Source: Knoxdaviesia capensis
Taxonomy: Eukaryota; Ascomycota; Sordariomycetes; Microascales; Gondwanamycetaceae
Assembly (NCBI GenBank): GCA_001510575.1
Contig: LNGK01000003.1
Coordinates: forward strand, 1,231,755 to 1,295,754
Reading direction: 5' to 3'
Length of the DNA stretch: 64,000 nt
Both the position numbers and the translations under genes were made by a program. Below the pieces are notes generated by a model. The model was not told the DNA's origin. It did not search any database and saw only the letters and a list, made by a program, of their open reading frames with translations. Positions 1 to 10,118 of this stretch are shown one piece after another (position 1 is the stretch's first letter; each line of letters starts with the position of its first letter).

Positions 1-1
1 C

Positions 2-391
2 CAGACCTCCCACCTGCTGGCGTCGGGCGACGACGCCGGTGTCTGGGCCGCCTGGGACCTGCGCCAGTGGAAGAGCGGCGGAGCCACGCCCACGCCTGTT
101 GCCAGCTTCGATTTCCACACCGAGCAGATCACCAGCATCGAGTGGCACCCGACCGACGACAGCATCGTCGCCGTGGCCGCCGGCGACAACACCGTCACGC
201 TGTGGGACCTGGCCGTCGAGCTGGACGACGAGGAGAGCCGCGACACGGCCGGCGTGCAGGACATTCCCCCGCAGCTGCTCTTTGTGCACTACCTGCGCGA
301 CGTCAAGGAGTTGCACTGGCACCCCCAGATCCTCGGCAGCCTGATGGCCACTGGCGAGCAGTTCAGCGTGTTCCGTACCATCAGTCTGTAA
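2..391 (+). CDS. RRB1: Ribosome assembly WD40 protein RRB1/GRWD1, C-terminal part
   Basis: The left edge of the window cuts this gene; 129 C-terminal residues remain, ending at TAA. Two WD40 blades are visible, one ending VWAAWDLR and one with the FHTEQITSIEWHP and TVTLWDLAVE signatures. The tail contains DVKELHWHPQI followed by LMATGEQFSVFRTISL, which is characteristic of the RRB1/GRWD1 family (glutamate-rich WD repeat proteins). Known role of the family: nucleolar chaperone of ribosomal protein uL3, needed for 60S subunit assembly. There is no intron in the visible part. The acidic segment and N-terminal blades must lie upstream of the window. Family assignment is confident from the C-terminal motif; nothing can be said about the start or promoter. 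Confidence 0.9.
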   Translation, partial: QTSHLLASGDDAGVWAAWDLRQWKSGGATPTPVASFDFHTEQITSIEWHPTDDSIVAVAAGDNTVTLWDLAVELDDEESRDTAGVQDIPPQLLFVHYLRDVKELHWHPQILGSLMATGEQFSVFRTISL

Positions 392-585
392 CCGCCGCCG
401 ATAATATAGCCACCGGCAAGCAGTTCAGGCACCATCACAGCAGAAATGATTTAACGAATGGGCAAGGAAAAGCATGGTTTTATTCATTTTTTCAAATAGT
501 AAAAGACTCGTGATATAGAAATGGAGACACTCACGCCGCTTGTGACATAGACGCAATTGAAGACACCCGTCGCTATGCTCAGAGG

Positions 586-2068
586 CTAACCCCCCAGTGG
601 CTTGCGGCCCCGGATGAAGCGGTACGTCGTGATCAGCCGCAGCTCCTTGTTGTTGCGGAACTCCCGCTTGACACCCTCCACCAGGACGCGCACCTGCTCG
701 GGCGAGTAGTTCCACACGCGCGTGAACAGCGCCGGCGTGTGCGACTCGACCGACATTTGCATGTGCACCAGCTCGTACCGGCCCAGGTCCTTGAGAATCG
801 GGTCCTTGGCCCACGGCCCAATCGGGATCTGCGGCAGTTAGTAATCCGGCTAGACAGTTTCGGGTTCGAACACACACACACAACTTACCCGGTAGATGTC
901 TTCGACAACCTCCTCAAAGCCGGCATCCTGGATCCACTGCTTGTGGAACTTGGCCACGTTGATCTGCTTGCCAAACTGCAGGCTGGCGGCGTCCAGGCGC
1001 TCAACCCACTCCATGGTCCACGGCGCGCGGTCGCAGCTGTCGTCGTCGCTGAAGATCCACGCGTCGTACTCCTGCATCTCGAGCCAGCCGCCCGGCTTGA
1101 GGTTGTCCAGCACGCGGCTGTAGAACTGCGGCCAGTCGGCCACCGTGCCGCCCAGCGCGCGGCCGTGGATGTAGTCGAAGCGCTCGTCGGGCGTGTACGT
1201 CCACTCGTCCTCGTAGTCGTCGACGTGGAAGCGGCAGTTCTCCGGGACCCACTCGGGCTGGATGGGCGACAGATCCACCCCCGACACGGACGCGTGTGGC
1301 AGATCGTCGGCCATGTCGATCGCCCAGATGCCCGTGCCGCACCCCAGGTCGAGGATGCGGAAGTTGTCGGCGGCCGTCGGCTTCTTCAGCGGCGCCGTGT
1401 ACAGCGCGCCGCGCAGCAGCAGCCGCCAGATGTGGTGCTGCAGGTCCAGCCGCTCCTGTTCGGCGTCGTCATTCGGCAGCACGTACTGCCCCTGGCGGAA
1501 CGCGTGGTACCGCCGGCCGTTCTCGTACGTGTAGTTGTAGATTGACGATGTGATCGACGCCGTGCGAGTCGACCCGGCCTCGGAGCCGTACGTCGAATCC
1601 TCGCCGTCGTGGTCTTGGTCGAGCTGGGTGTTGGGGTCAGTGTTAGAGGTGTCGCTGATTTGTAATCATGGCGCAAAATCATCTCGAGCTGTCCAGATCG
1701 CAGAACTGGTTGGCCCCCAAATGATGCGTCTCAGATGCCGCGGAAACAATGGTCCACAGGGCCACATAATGCCTCGCAGAAAGAATCATTTAGACAACGA
1801 TCCGTCGCAGATTCGAACAATACGTCGCATAAAATCAGGTGCGGAAATAATTATCTAGGTGCTTCGTTGCAAAACCATGGCAAACCAATGCAATCGCCCG
1901 TCGCACAAACGACCCCAGGATTCAACTTACATCGACCTGCAATGGAACAGGATTCTCCTCGTCGTGCAGCGGCGTCTGTTGCACGACCGGCGGCGCTGGC
2001 TCTGGGATCTGGACCTCAGGCGACGCTGGTCCTGGTGACACAGGCTGTTTGGCCGGCTCGGAACTCAT
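586..2068 (-). CDS. LaeA-like SAM-dependent methyltransferase
   Basis: Three exons on the minus strand (2068-1931, 1623-889, 828-586) give 371 aa. All junctions are phase 0 with GTAAGT donors, and a perfect TACTAAC branch site precedes exon 3. The first 90 residues are proline-rich and low in complexity. A class I methyltransferase domain follows, with motif I DLGCGTG at about residues 138-144, an acidic residue after the second strand (SGVDLSPIQPEWVP) and the LKPGGWLEMQEYD post-motif. This layout is typical of the large fungal Methyltransf_23/LaeA-like family, whose members include regulators of secondary metabolism and many methyltransferases of unknown substrate. The substrate cannot be read from the sequence. 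No biosynthetic backbone gene is nearby, so a cluster role is not supported. The RRB1 3' end lies only about 200 bp away, convergent. Confidence 0.85.
871..882. repeat. Short CA repeat in methyltransferase intron 2
   Basis: A CA dinucleotide run of about six units lies directly downstream (sense strand) of the intron 2 donor. It may vary in length between strains. Confidence 0.7.
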
Positions 2069-3566
2069 GGTGGCAATATAACCGTGTTGCGATAGAAAAG
2101 CTGTGGCCGGGATCTGGCAAGTTTGGGGTGGGAGACTTTACGGTTTTAAAAAGGTTGAAAGTGAGAGTGTGGAGGTGGAAAGTTGAACAGAGAAAAGCCC
2201 AGGCCAGATGAGGAGTCGCCGGGGGTGACTGAAATAAGCCTGCCAGAGATGGGCCAGACCTGCAATTTGCAAAGTCCCAAACGAGGTTCACGACGCACAA
2301 CTAGCGGGGCCCACAAGCACAAGCGGCACCGGTCGTTGCAAGAGTACAGTTACATTACATGTAAGGACGAACGAGTTTGGCGTTATTGACTTGGGGCGCA
2401 TGGGGCGGGGCTCTTTCACGACGACATTGTCCAGAATCGTTTCCACATGCTCCTGTGTCCCCGTCAGTCTAGTTAATTTAGGTTGCGGGATAGACCAGTA
2501 ACATATCCATACAGTACACGACGAACTTGTATATACAGTATATGGAACAACATATCCTCGCACCACGGGATTCCTTCATTCTTCTCCTCTTTTCCCCCTT
2601 GGCCAATACGTGCAAATTTGCCCATGCACTAACCCCCGTCGGGTTACCTCACAAAGCGGATAAAACATGCGCGGTTCCCGCCCACTCTCGACACCACCCC
2701 GCCAATAGGCTTCAAGCTCTTATCATGGTGCCATCCACCGTCAAAGTGTGGTCGACTCGACGAGTGTGCTGCGCTGGCCACTTGGTTGCCGTTTTTCTGT
2801 ACGCTAGTCGAAAGGGTGTTGGGTTTATATGCAGGCCCACACCCCCCCCTCCCCCGTCGCATTCCGCTGGCTTCCGGTCCGGAAGTCGGACCTCGAACAG
2901 CATAGCGGCGCACAACTGTTCAAGTGCGTACTGCACTATACCGTACAGTACACTCCAGCATGGCTCCCATCTGACTTGTCACAATCAGCTTTGCCAGGAC
3001 GCAGTGCCAGATAGTCTCTCTCGTCTGCCTCTTGGCTGATATTGAAGTCGTCCTTCGCTGCCTATCCGTGACCACAAGGTCTACTGTATGTACTGTACTG
3101 CAGTGTAGCGCCCTCTCCCCAACGCCCTAGTAAGCATGTACCGCCCAACGCTCTCCAACACCGTCCTGCTGCATCTGGTTTAGCCGTGTCATACCCATAT
3201 GTGTGTAGAGTATTGTACAACATGGCGATGCCGAAACCCCACGGCGATGCTAAGCGACACCGAGAGGAAAGAGGGGTGTTGGGCCCCCCNNNNNNNNNNN
3301 NNNNNNNNNNNNNNNNNNNNNNNNNNNNNNNNNNNNNNNNNNNNNNNNNNNNNNNCCCCCCCCCCAGTTTTAATGGAGCCAAGGGCTCTCTTTGGACAGG
3401 GGAACGCCTTCATCGCTCCCTCCATCTGCTCTCTGGACTTTTATAACTCATGCCCCGCCCTCGCTCTGTCCCATCTCCCGTTTTCTCGTCTCCATTGTCT
3501 CAACTCTTCATCGTCATCCTCTCCAGCCTGTCGGTACCCTATCAGATCCCTTCTCCAGCTGCCACC
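2069..3566. other. Divergent intergenic region, methyltransferase / NmrA-like gene
   Basis: This 1.5 kb stretch should hold both promoters. It contains GTACAGTAC near 2943 and a TACTGTATGTACTGTACTG stretch at 3082-3100, a C-rich run near 2843-2852, and an assembly gap. The final 150 bp before 3567 are pyrimidine-rich (CTC/TCT), as expected for a fungal core promoter and leader. Open frames here are short and resemble no protein I know. Confidence 0.6.
3290..3355. other. Assembly gap (66 N) flanked by C runs
   Basis: Unknown bases run from 3290 to 3355. Six C precede and about ten C follow the gap, so a poly-C/poly-G tract that stopped sequencing is the likely cause. The true length is unknown. 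Confidence 0.95.
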
Positions 3567-4736
3567 ATGTCTGACAAGTTGATTTGCGTAGTCGGCGCTA
3601 CCGGCAACCAGGGCGGCTCGGTTGCCCGCCGGTTCCTCAAGGCCGGCTTCAAGGTCCGCGCCCTGACGAGAAACCCCGCCTCGCCCGCATCGCAGGAGTT
3701 GGCCGCCCTCGGTGCCGAAGTCGTGCAGGCCGAGATCGACGACGTCAAGTCCTTGGAAAAGGCCTTTGCCGGCGCCAACCTCATCTACAGCGTCACCCAG
3801 TACTGGGAGCCCTTCTTCCGCCCCGACTGCCGCGCAAAGGCTGCCGAGCTCGGCGTCAGCTGCCGCAAGTATGCCTACGACGTCGAGTACCAGCAGGGCA
3901 AGAACATTGCCGACGCCGCCGCCACCGTTGTCGACTCACTCGTTGCCAACGGCTTCCTCGTTTCCACCCTCAGCAACGCCACCAAGTGCAGCAACGGCGC
4001 CATCACCGACCTGTACCACTTCGACTCCAAGGCCGAGATCTTCCCCGACTATGTCAATGCCACCTACCCCGCCCTCGCCGCCAAAATGTCGTGCATCCAA
4101 ACCGGCTACTTCATGACCAGCCACGCCATCCTGCCCAACTCGTATCTCAACAAGGTATGTCTCCGTGTTGCCTTTTTGGCGTGAACTAGAAGCAAACGAG
4201 AAGGGTAGAGGTTAGTCAGTGTGTGAGTGCATAATCTAACAAACCCCCCCCCCCAACAGCAACCGGACGGCAGCTTCCAGATGCGCTTCACCACCGCGCC
4301 TGACGCCATCACCAATCACCTTGACGTCAACAAGGACACCGGAAACTTTGTGTACGCCGTGTCCCAGATGCCGCCCGGCAAGGCCTACATGGCCTCCGGC
4401 ACCAACTGCAGCTGGACCGAGTGGATCACCACCTGGGGCCGCATCAACAACGTGCCCGTCAGCTACAAGCAGGTCACCCAGCAGGAGATGATTGACGACA
4501 CCTCCTTCGACAAGGACTGCGGCCTCGAGACCGCCCTCATGTTCTCCTACACCACCGACCCCGGCTATGACGGCGGCATGCAGCTGCTGTATGCCGAGGA
4601 TCTGCGCAAGGTAAGCATTCCTCACATTGCATTGTGTTCTGGATACTAACCCTTTTCACAGGCTGGAATTGACTGTCCAATGACAACCCTCGAGGAGTTC
4701 ATTGCGGCTGCTGATTGGTCCAAGTACCTGAAGTAG
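3567..4736 (+). CDS. NmrA-like NAD(P)-binding oxidoreductase/regulator
   Basis: Three exons (3567-4154, 4260-4610, 4662-4736) encode 337 aa. The start follows a Kozak-like GCCACC. The N-terminus is a Rossmann strand-turn-helix with GATGNQGG at residues 10-17, the NmrA-family form of the dinucleotide motif. RALTRNP follows, where an arginine normally contacts NADP phosphate. Residues such as SATKCSNGAITDLYHFDSK and the middle ASGTNCSWTEW block match fungal NmrA-like proteins. NmrA itself is a redox-sensing co-repressor in nitrogen regulation; most paralogues are of unknown function or act as reductases. A catalytic YxxxK is not obvious, so a sensor role is as likely as an enzyme. Intron 1 ends in an unusually long C run before CAACAG. 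It is unrelated in sequence to the SDR at 9378-10118 beyond the fold. Confidence 0.88.
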
Positions 4737-5370
4737 AGTGCCCGAGGCGGAGGGTGCCATTGACGATTCTGAACCATAACTTTTTTTTCTTTAATACCAT
4801 GTATCCGTCCAACAAATCGGCGACCAGTAGCAATATATTGTTTTTTCGTTAATGAAATTAATTATTCTGGCTGGACACCATGCCAAACCCTAACCCTAAC
4901 TGATCCCCCAGCTCTCGCTGCTGCTTGCCTGTGCCTCAATTCGTGATGTCATTTCTTTTATCTTCTCGCGATTCGTCGCGGATGCCCCAATCATCGGATG
5001 AGGGTCCCGCTTCCCTGTCCGATCGTTCGATGCTCGTAACACCCGGCTGCGCTACGCTTCGGCTAGCCATGACAATGGAATGATTCATGTATCAAAATGG
5101 ACGCAAATTGTTGCAATGCGAGTGTCCCGGCCTAAATCGATCAACTCGGAGGAAGACGGGGAGAAAAACAACAGGTCTTCCATGTCAGCCCATTTCGACG
5201 CCGGCTGGCCCTATGGCGCAGTGGGAGCTCGGGAGTCTAAGAGACTACAAATATCCTGAGAAGCCCAACGGGTTGAAAGGTCCAGGTATCAGCATTCAAC
5301 CACTCGCGACATTATCAAACGCACCAGCATACAACTCCCGACGTTATCAAGCATCCACCGACGCATCCGA
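4737..5370. other. Intergenic region with telomere-type repeat
   Basis: The 634 bp between the NmrA-like gene and the protoglobin contain the first gene's AT-rich 3' UTR (to about 4870), a double CCCTAA at 4888-4899, and a GC-richer promoter-like part. An open frame from 5087 is not supported by any recognisable motif and overlaps protoglobin exon 1 in another frame. Confidence 0.6.
4888..4899. repeat. Interstitial telomere-type repeat, two CCCTAA units
   Basis: Two perfect adjacent CCCTAA units, the complement of the fungal telomeric TTAGGG. Short copies in promoters can be binding sites of telobox/Tbf1-like factors; this one lies about 470 bp upstream of the protoglobin start. Confidence 0.6.
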
Positions 5371-6250
5371 ATGGCCGAGCCACGCCTCGTTGTGCATGTC
5401 GATCGCAAAGATCTCTACACTGATCTGGAGGCGCGCATCCGATACCTGCACAGCTTTCTGGACTTTAGTAACCGTATGGTGCCGAATTCCCAAGGTTCAC
5501 TCACTCACTCGCTAACCCCGTCTAGGAGACATCGAGGCGCTCGCCACCGGCTCGCGATATGTCAAGGCTCTGATCCCCGCCGTCGTCAACATTGTCTACA
5601 AGAAGCTCCTGTCCTACGATATCACCGCGAAAGCATTCACCACCCGGAGCACCAGCTTCGAGGGCCCCGTCGATGATGCGCCCACTGAGAATAGCCCCCA
5701 GATCCTGCACCGCAAAATGTTCCTGCGCGCATATCTGAACCGGCTGTGTTCTGACCCATCGTCCATGGAGTTTTGGGAGTACCTGGACAAGGTTGGGTAA
5801 GTCCCGCCATTTGACCATTTTACCATCGGCTGTACTGATAATCCTAGCATGATGCACGTTGGCCTGGGCCGCGCCCACCCGCTCCACGTTGAATACGTCC
5901 ACCTCGGCATGTGCCTCTCGTTCATCCAGGACATCCTCACCGAAGCCATCCTCTCGCACCCCACCCTGCACATAAACCGCAAAATCGCGCTGGTTAAGGC
6001 GCTGGGCAAGGTCATCTGGATCCAGAACGACCTGTTCGCAAAGTGGCACGTCCGCGACGGCGACGAGTACAAGGACGAGGCCGCCGAGGCCGCCATCGAG
6101 CAGGAGGGGTATCTCCACGGAAAGCAGATTTTGGTTGATGCGGACGCCGGCGTGTGCCCGTTTACCGGTGCTGCCGGCCCAAGGCCCCACGAACCAAGCT
6201 CCGACGTATTACATCCCGCCGGATTGGCCACAGACCCCGCGCACTCATGA
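5371..6250 (+). CDS. Fungal protoglobin (globin-sensor-fold heme protein)
   Basis: Three exons (5371-5473, 5526-5796, 5848-6250) give 258 aa. The intron phases reconstruct FLDFSNRDIEAL and DKVGMMHVG across the junctions; both are hallmarks of the protoglobin/globin-coupled-sensor fold. His128 in KVGMMHVG occupies the expected proximal heme-ligand position. The flanking PLHVEYVHLG and the VKALIPAVVNIVYKKLL helix also fit. Known family: single-domain archaeal, bacterial and fungal heme proteins binding O2, CO or NO; the physiological role in fungi is unsettled. No output domain (cyclase, kinase, methyl-accepting) is attached, so it is a stand-alone globin. A tail of roughly 55 residues, rich in Pro, Ala and His, extends beyond the globin helices. 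Intron lengths are 52 and 51 nt. Heme binding is inferred from fold and His128. Confidence 0.88.
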
Positions 6251-6740
6251 TCAGTGTTCACTGTCCAGTAGCAAGATTTTTAGTCTTTGTTTTATCCACG
6301 TTTCTTGCTTCCGATGACTTTTCCCGTACACGGTCCACCCACGAACTGTATATCAAACACTCCTGCAAATCCGTCAATCCTGAACACAGGCTTGGCAATT
6401 CTGTCCATGTTATGTTTGACTTTGTGCTGAGACTGTAATTATTTCAACTCCCGCCGTTCACCAGCCTTATAAGCGTGAGCTTGGATGCAGGCAACCTAAA
6501 TTCCAATATCGTGCATTCGTTTCAGTCTTCAGCAGTAACGTCCCCGGTTAAGGAGATAATTGTTTGATCACCACAGTAACATTTAGCTTCATCTCATCTG
6601 CTGTAGTTTTTGTAGCAGGGCAGAACAACTTAAAAAAACAGATCTGAACAACTTAATTTCAAGATCTCATGATATCAGGCCGACACACAAGAAACCTACG
6701 ACGCAGGAAGACATATAAACTTACGGCACGAAAGAACAAA
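6251..6740. other. AT-rich intergenic region
   Basis: The 490 bp between protoglobin and the lactonase-like gene are AT-rich compared with the flanking exons. I see no gene in it. TTAAAAAAACAG and short purine runs lie in the 130 bp before the next start. Confidence 0.5.
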
Positions 6741-8008
6741 ATGCAGCGGTCAATAGCTTCCCTCCTGGCGCTGGCCGCTTCCGGTATGGCGAGCGTCGCT
6801 CCCCGGCAGTCGACATCGAAAGTCATCATCGGCGCGCCCGGGTCGGTCTTGGCCGCAGACTTCGACGGCGCCAACTTTCAAATCGTCGCGAACGTGACCC
6901 AGGTCGGCACCAACCCGAGCTGGCTGGCGTTCAAGGAACCGAACATGCTATTTGCCGTCGACGAAAATAGCAACAACACCCGATTGTTTACCGTGAGTAG
7001 CACCGACACTGCCGTGTTGATATCTGCTGACCGATTTCCGTGCAGTTCGACGTGGCAAGCAACCGACTCACTCTGGCGCAGAGCGCCGTTGGGTCGCGGT
7101 CGGTGGTCCATCTGGAGCTTAGTCTCGATAACAACTGGATGGTCGGCGCGTCGTATGCCCAGGGCACCATCGACGTGTGGGACATCTCGGCCGGAACTCT
7201 GCGCCTGCACAAGCAGATTACCTCGACCGATGTGCTGGGCACAAACACCGGCCGCCAGGAAGCGCCACACCCCCACCAGTCTGTCCTGGAGCCGTCCGGG
7301 CGGTTTTTCGCCGTCAACGATCTGGGCACCGATTCGATCCTCCTGCTGGACTCGAGCGGCGGCCGCTTTGACATTGTCAACCAGGTGCGCCTGACGCCGG
7401 ACGGCTGCGGGCCGCGCCACGGCGCCTTCTTCCCGGCCGGCGCGGCGGCCCGTGGAAGCCCGGCCACGCACTACATCGTGCTCTGCGAGCTCCTCAACAC
7501 CGTCCAGGTGTTCTATCTCACCTACACTGGAAGCTCCATCGACTTTATCCCCGTCCAGGTGGAAAGCACCTTTGGACCCGCGGCGCCACCGGCGACCCCG
7601 GGAACCGCGACCGCCGGCGAGATTGTCATTGCCAGCAACAACGAGGACGTGTACATTTCGAACCGCAACACCGGCAACGCCACCGATAACATCTCGCACT
7701 TTCGCATTCTCAACGCTGCTGCCGGCAGCCAGGTCGGCGGGCCGACAATCTCGCTGCAGTTCACCGGCTCCATCTCATCCGGTGGCCAGGTGCCGCGCAT
7801 GTTCAGCCTGTCCGCCAACGAGAACCTGCTGCTCTCCACAAACCAAGACGGCGGCTTCGGCGTGCTGGCCCTGCAGCGCGCCGGCCAGACGCCAACCTTT
7901 GGCGCGGTCACGTCCGGGTCGCTCGCCGCGAGCCCTGTGGCCGGGATCCAAAATGCGATATTCGGCGGTCAAAACCGTGGGCCGCAGTTTGTGATGCAAA
8001 TTAGATAG
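6741..8008 (+). CDS. Secreted lactonase-family beta-propeller protein (6-phosphogluconolactonase-like)
   Basis: Two exons (6741-6992, 7046-8008) encode 404 aa. The N-terminus has a basic start, a hydrophobic core LLALAAS and a small-residue cleavage region near residue 20, so a signal peptide is likely. The rest shows repeated propeller strands (NPSWLAFKEPNMLFAVDEN, HQSVLEPSGRFFAVNDLGTDSI, and the GPRHGAFFPAG block) typical of the lactonase, 7-bladed propeller family (bacterial YbhE type and fungal carboxy-muconate cyclase-like proteins). Several N-x-S/T sites fit secretion. The cytosolic pentose-phosphate role of bacterial homologues is unlikely for a secreted protein, so the substrate remains open. 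An upstream in-frame extension lacks a better signal; ATG 6741 gives the signal peptide directly. Confidence 0.85.
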
Positions 8009-8224
8009 TTGCTTGATTGCTAGTTGTTAGATAGTTCTTGAATATTAGCCGTGATTTCATCAAAGCTTTGAGGCTTAGGGTTAGTCTACACACGGTGCTT
8101 AACACAGTGCACACGGCTATCAGACTGTGCGACGAATTTTTATTCTTATGCGTTTGCAAGCTCGAGTAGAGCATTGTAGTGTAGTTTCCAGAATTCCAGA
8201 CTTCTCAACTCCATCGACACAATC
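8009..8224. other. Short intergenic region with TTAGGG site
   Basis: This 216 bp region holds the 3' UTR of the lactonase-like gene and the promoter of uL15m. One TTAGGG followed by TTAGTC lies at 8075-8086, the kind of telobox often seen near fungal translation genes (inference). Confidence 0.45.
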
Positions 8225-9185
8225 ATGCCGCCACGACTCCAGATAGTTTCCCTGCCCCGAATTGCCTCGGGCAGCTTCATCAGGCCCTCGGCGTTGTCGC
8301 CGCCGGCTCTGACGAGCCTGTTTGCCGCGCTCTCCCTCACCAGCTCGCGATCGGCGTCCATCCTCAGCAACCTCCGCAACAATCCCGGTGCCGTGCACTC
8401 GCAGAAACGCGTTGGCCGTGGCCCGTCGAGCGGCTACGGCAAGACGTCGGGCCGCGGCCAGAAGGGCCAGAAGGCGCACGGCTCCGTCAAGCCGTGGTTC
8501 CAGGGCGGCCAGACCCCTTTGATCCGGATCAAGGGCCGGAAAGGCTTTGACAACGTGTAGGGTCTCTCCATTTGCGGTGCTCTCGTGTCGGTGACTCGCT
8601 AACATTCTCAGACGCGCCCCTGTTCTGTCCGTCGTCAACCTCGACACCATCCAGCAGTGGATCGATACCGGCCGCCTCGACAGCACCAAGCGAATCTCCG
8701 TCAAAGAAATCGTCGACTCGGGGCTTGTCAGCAGCGTCAAGGACGGCATCAAAATTCTCGCGCGCGGCAAAGAGGCTCTGCGCTCGCCCGTCAACCTCCT
8801 AGTGTCGCGAGCCTCCGCTGAGGCCATCGCCGCCATCGAGGCCGCCGGCGGCAGCATCGTCACGCGATACTACACCAAGCAGTCCATCCAGGACATTCTG
8901 CGTGGAAAGGCTGAGGATAATGACAAGCCTCTTCCGTTCGGCGCTGAGCACGTCGACGAGGTCGTTGCCCAGGCCCGCAAGCAGCCGTGGCTGCGCCGCC
9001 TGCCCGATCCGACGGCTCGCTGGGACATGGAATACTACCGCGACGCCGCCCACCGTGGCTACCTGAGCCATCTGGTCAAGCCGGGCGAGTCGCCCAGCTT
9101 GTTCTTTGGCGTTCCGCAGGAGAAGAAGATTTTTAGGAAAAAGGTCCACAAGCAGCAAACGCAGAAGGACGACAGCCTGTTTTGA
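8225..9185 (+). CDS. MRPL10: Mitochondrial large-subunit ribosomal protein uL15m
   Basis: Two exons (8225-8556, 8612-9185) give 301 aa. The conserved uL15 signature GRGPSSGYGKTSGRGQKGQ lies at residues 64-82, followed by WFQGGQTPLIRIKGRKGF. The N-terminal 45 residues are rich in Ser, Arg and Ala and lack acidic residues, as expected for a mitochondrial presequence. The C-terminal half (NLDTIQQWIDTGRLD to RKKVHKQQ) has the fungal mitochondrial extension. Known role: component of the mitoribosomal 54S subunit. The intron donor is GTAGGG; unspliced RNA would stop at once because GTG TAG reads in frame, giving a 111-residue truncated product. Yeast names the orthologue MRPL10. Confidence 0.93.
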
Positions 9186-9377
9186 GCCGCCCGGCTCTGA
9201 CGTGTACATTATATATTTAGCATGACTGTATAATACGAGCGGTTTTTAAGGTGCAGAGTCATTGTGCGGTAGAGTGATTAGGATTATTGCGGTGTGCTAA
9301 CTAGATATCGACAAACTACAAAATGAACAACAGAACCCGCTTGCCCCAAAACCAACCCAACGCCAACGAAAGGACAA

Positions 9378-10118
9378 CTAATACGTGATGGTCACGGCCT
9401 TCTTGAGGTACTCGGTGCCGGGCTTGGCGATAAGGTTCTGGTAGATCCAGCGCCCGACATCCTCGCGCGAGATGGTGTAGCCAATGGCCGCAGACTCGAC
9501 GCCCGTCTTGGGGTCTTCGACGCCGGCACGGATGACCTTGGTGGTCTCGCCGTCGATCAGGAAGCTGGGGCGGACCAGCGTCCAGACCTCCGCCTCGGAC
9601 GTGATCTTGGCCTCCATGGCTTGCTTGTCGAGGTGCGGCACGCCAAGCGCCAGGTGGTAGATGGGGCGGAAGGCCAGCGGCACATCCTTGCCGAACTTGG
9701 AGATGCCGGTGGTGCTGATGCACACAATGTGCGGGCTGCCGGTGACGCCGGCCGCCTTGAGCTCGCCAATCGCCGCGAGGAGCGTGTTGGCGCCCTTTTG
9801 GCACACCTCAGGGTCATCAAAAACCACCTTGAGGCCCTTGATGCCGCCGCGCATGCCGATGCTGGAGATGACCGTATCGACCATGCGCGTGCTGTCCTTG
9901 GGGTGCATGAGCGCGGCCTTGACGACGGCGACATCGTGCGCCGTTCCCTGCGGCACCGTCAGGTTGGGGTACGTCTCGGGCGACAGGACCGATGTCAACT
10001 TGGACGGAGTGCGGCAGAGCGCCGTGCTGAGGTATCCGTTGGCCACCGCCAGCTTGAGGACCGCAAGGCCGCAACCGCCAGAGGCGCCGATGAACAGGAT
10101 AGACTTGGGGGAGGACAT
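9378..10118 (-). CDS. Atypical short-chain dehydrogenase / NAD(P)-binding protein
   Basis: A single exon of 246 aa. The N-terminus SILFIGASGGCGLAVLKLAV carries GxxGxxG at residues 11-17, the dinucleotide-binding turn of atypical SDRs (NAD(P)-binding_10/NmrA group). DTVISSIGM and HIVCISTTGISKFG occupy the positions of strand 4 and strand 5. WTLVRPSFLIDGE and ISREDVGRWIYQNLI are the usual substrate-side elements of this group. Tyr and Lys of the classical YxxxK triad are not in register, which is common in atypical SDRs. The substrate cannot be inferred. The gene is divergent from COX4 across 1.2 kb, and its 3' end faces the uL15m 3' end at less than 200 bp. Confidence 0.82.
   Translation of the reverse strand: MSSPKSILFIGASGGCGLAVLKLAVANGYLSTALCRTPSKLTSVLSPETYPNLTVPQGTAHDVAVVKAALMHPKDSTRMVDTVISSIGMRGGIKGLKVVFDDPEVCQKGANTLLAAIGELKAAGVTGSPHIVCISTTGISKFGKDVPLAFRPIYHLALGVPHLDKQAMEAKITSEAEVWTLVRPSFLIDGETTKVIRAGVEDPKTGVESAAIGYTISREDVGRWIYQNLIAKPGTEYLKKAVTITY

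Noticed and set aside
864..874. GGGTTCGAAC resembling a tRNA B box
   Set aside because: It lies in a methyltransferase intron; no A box or acceptor stem can be paired around it.
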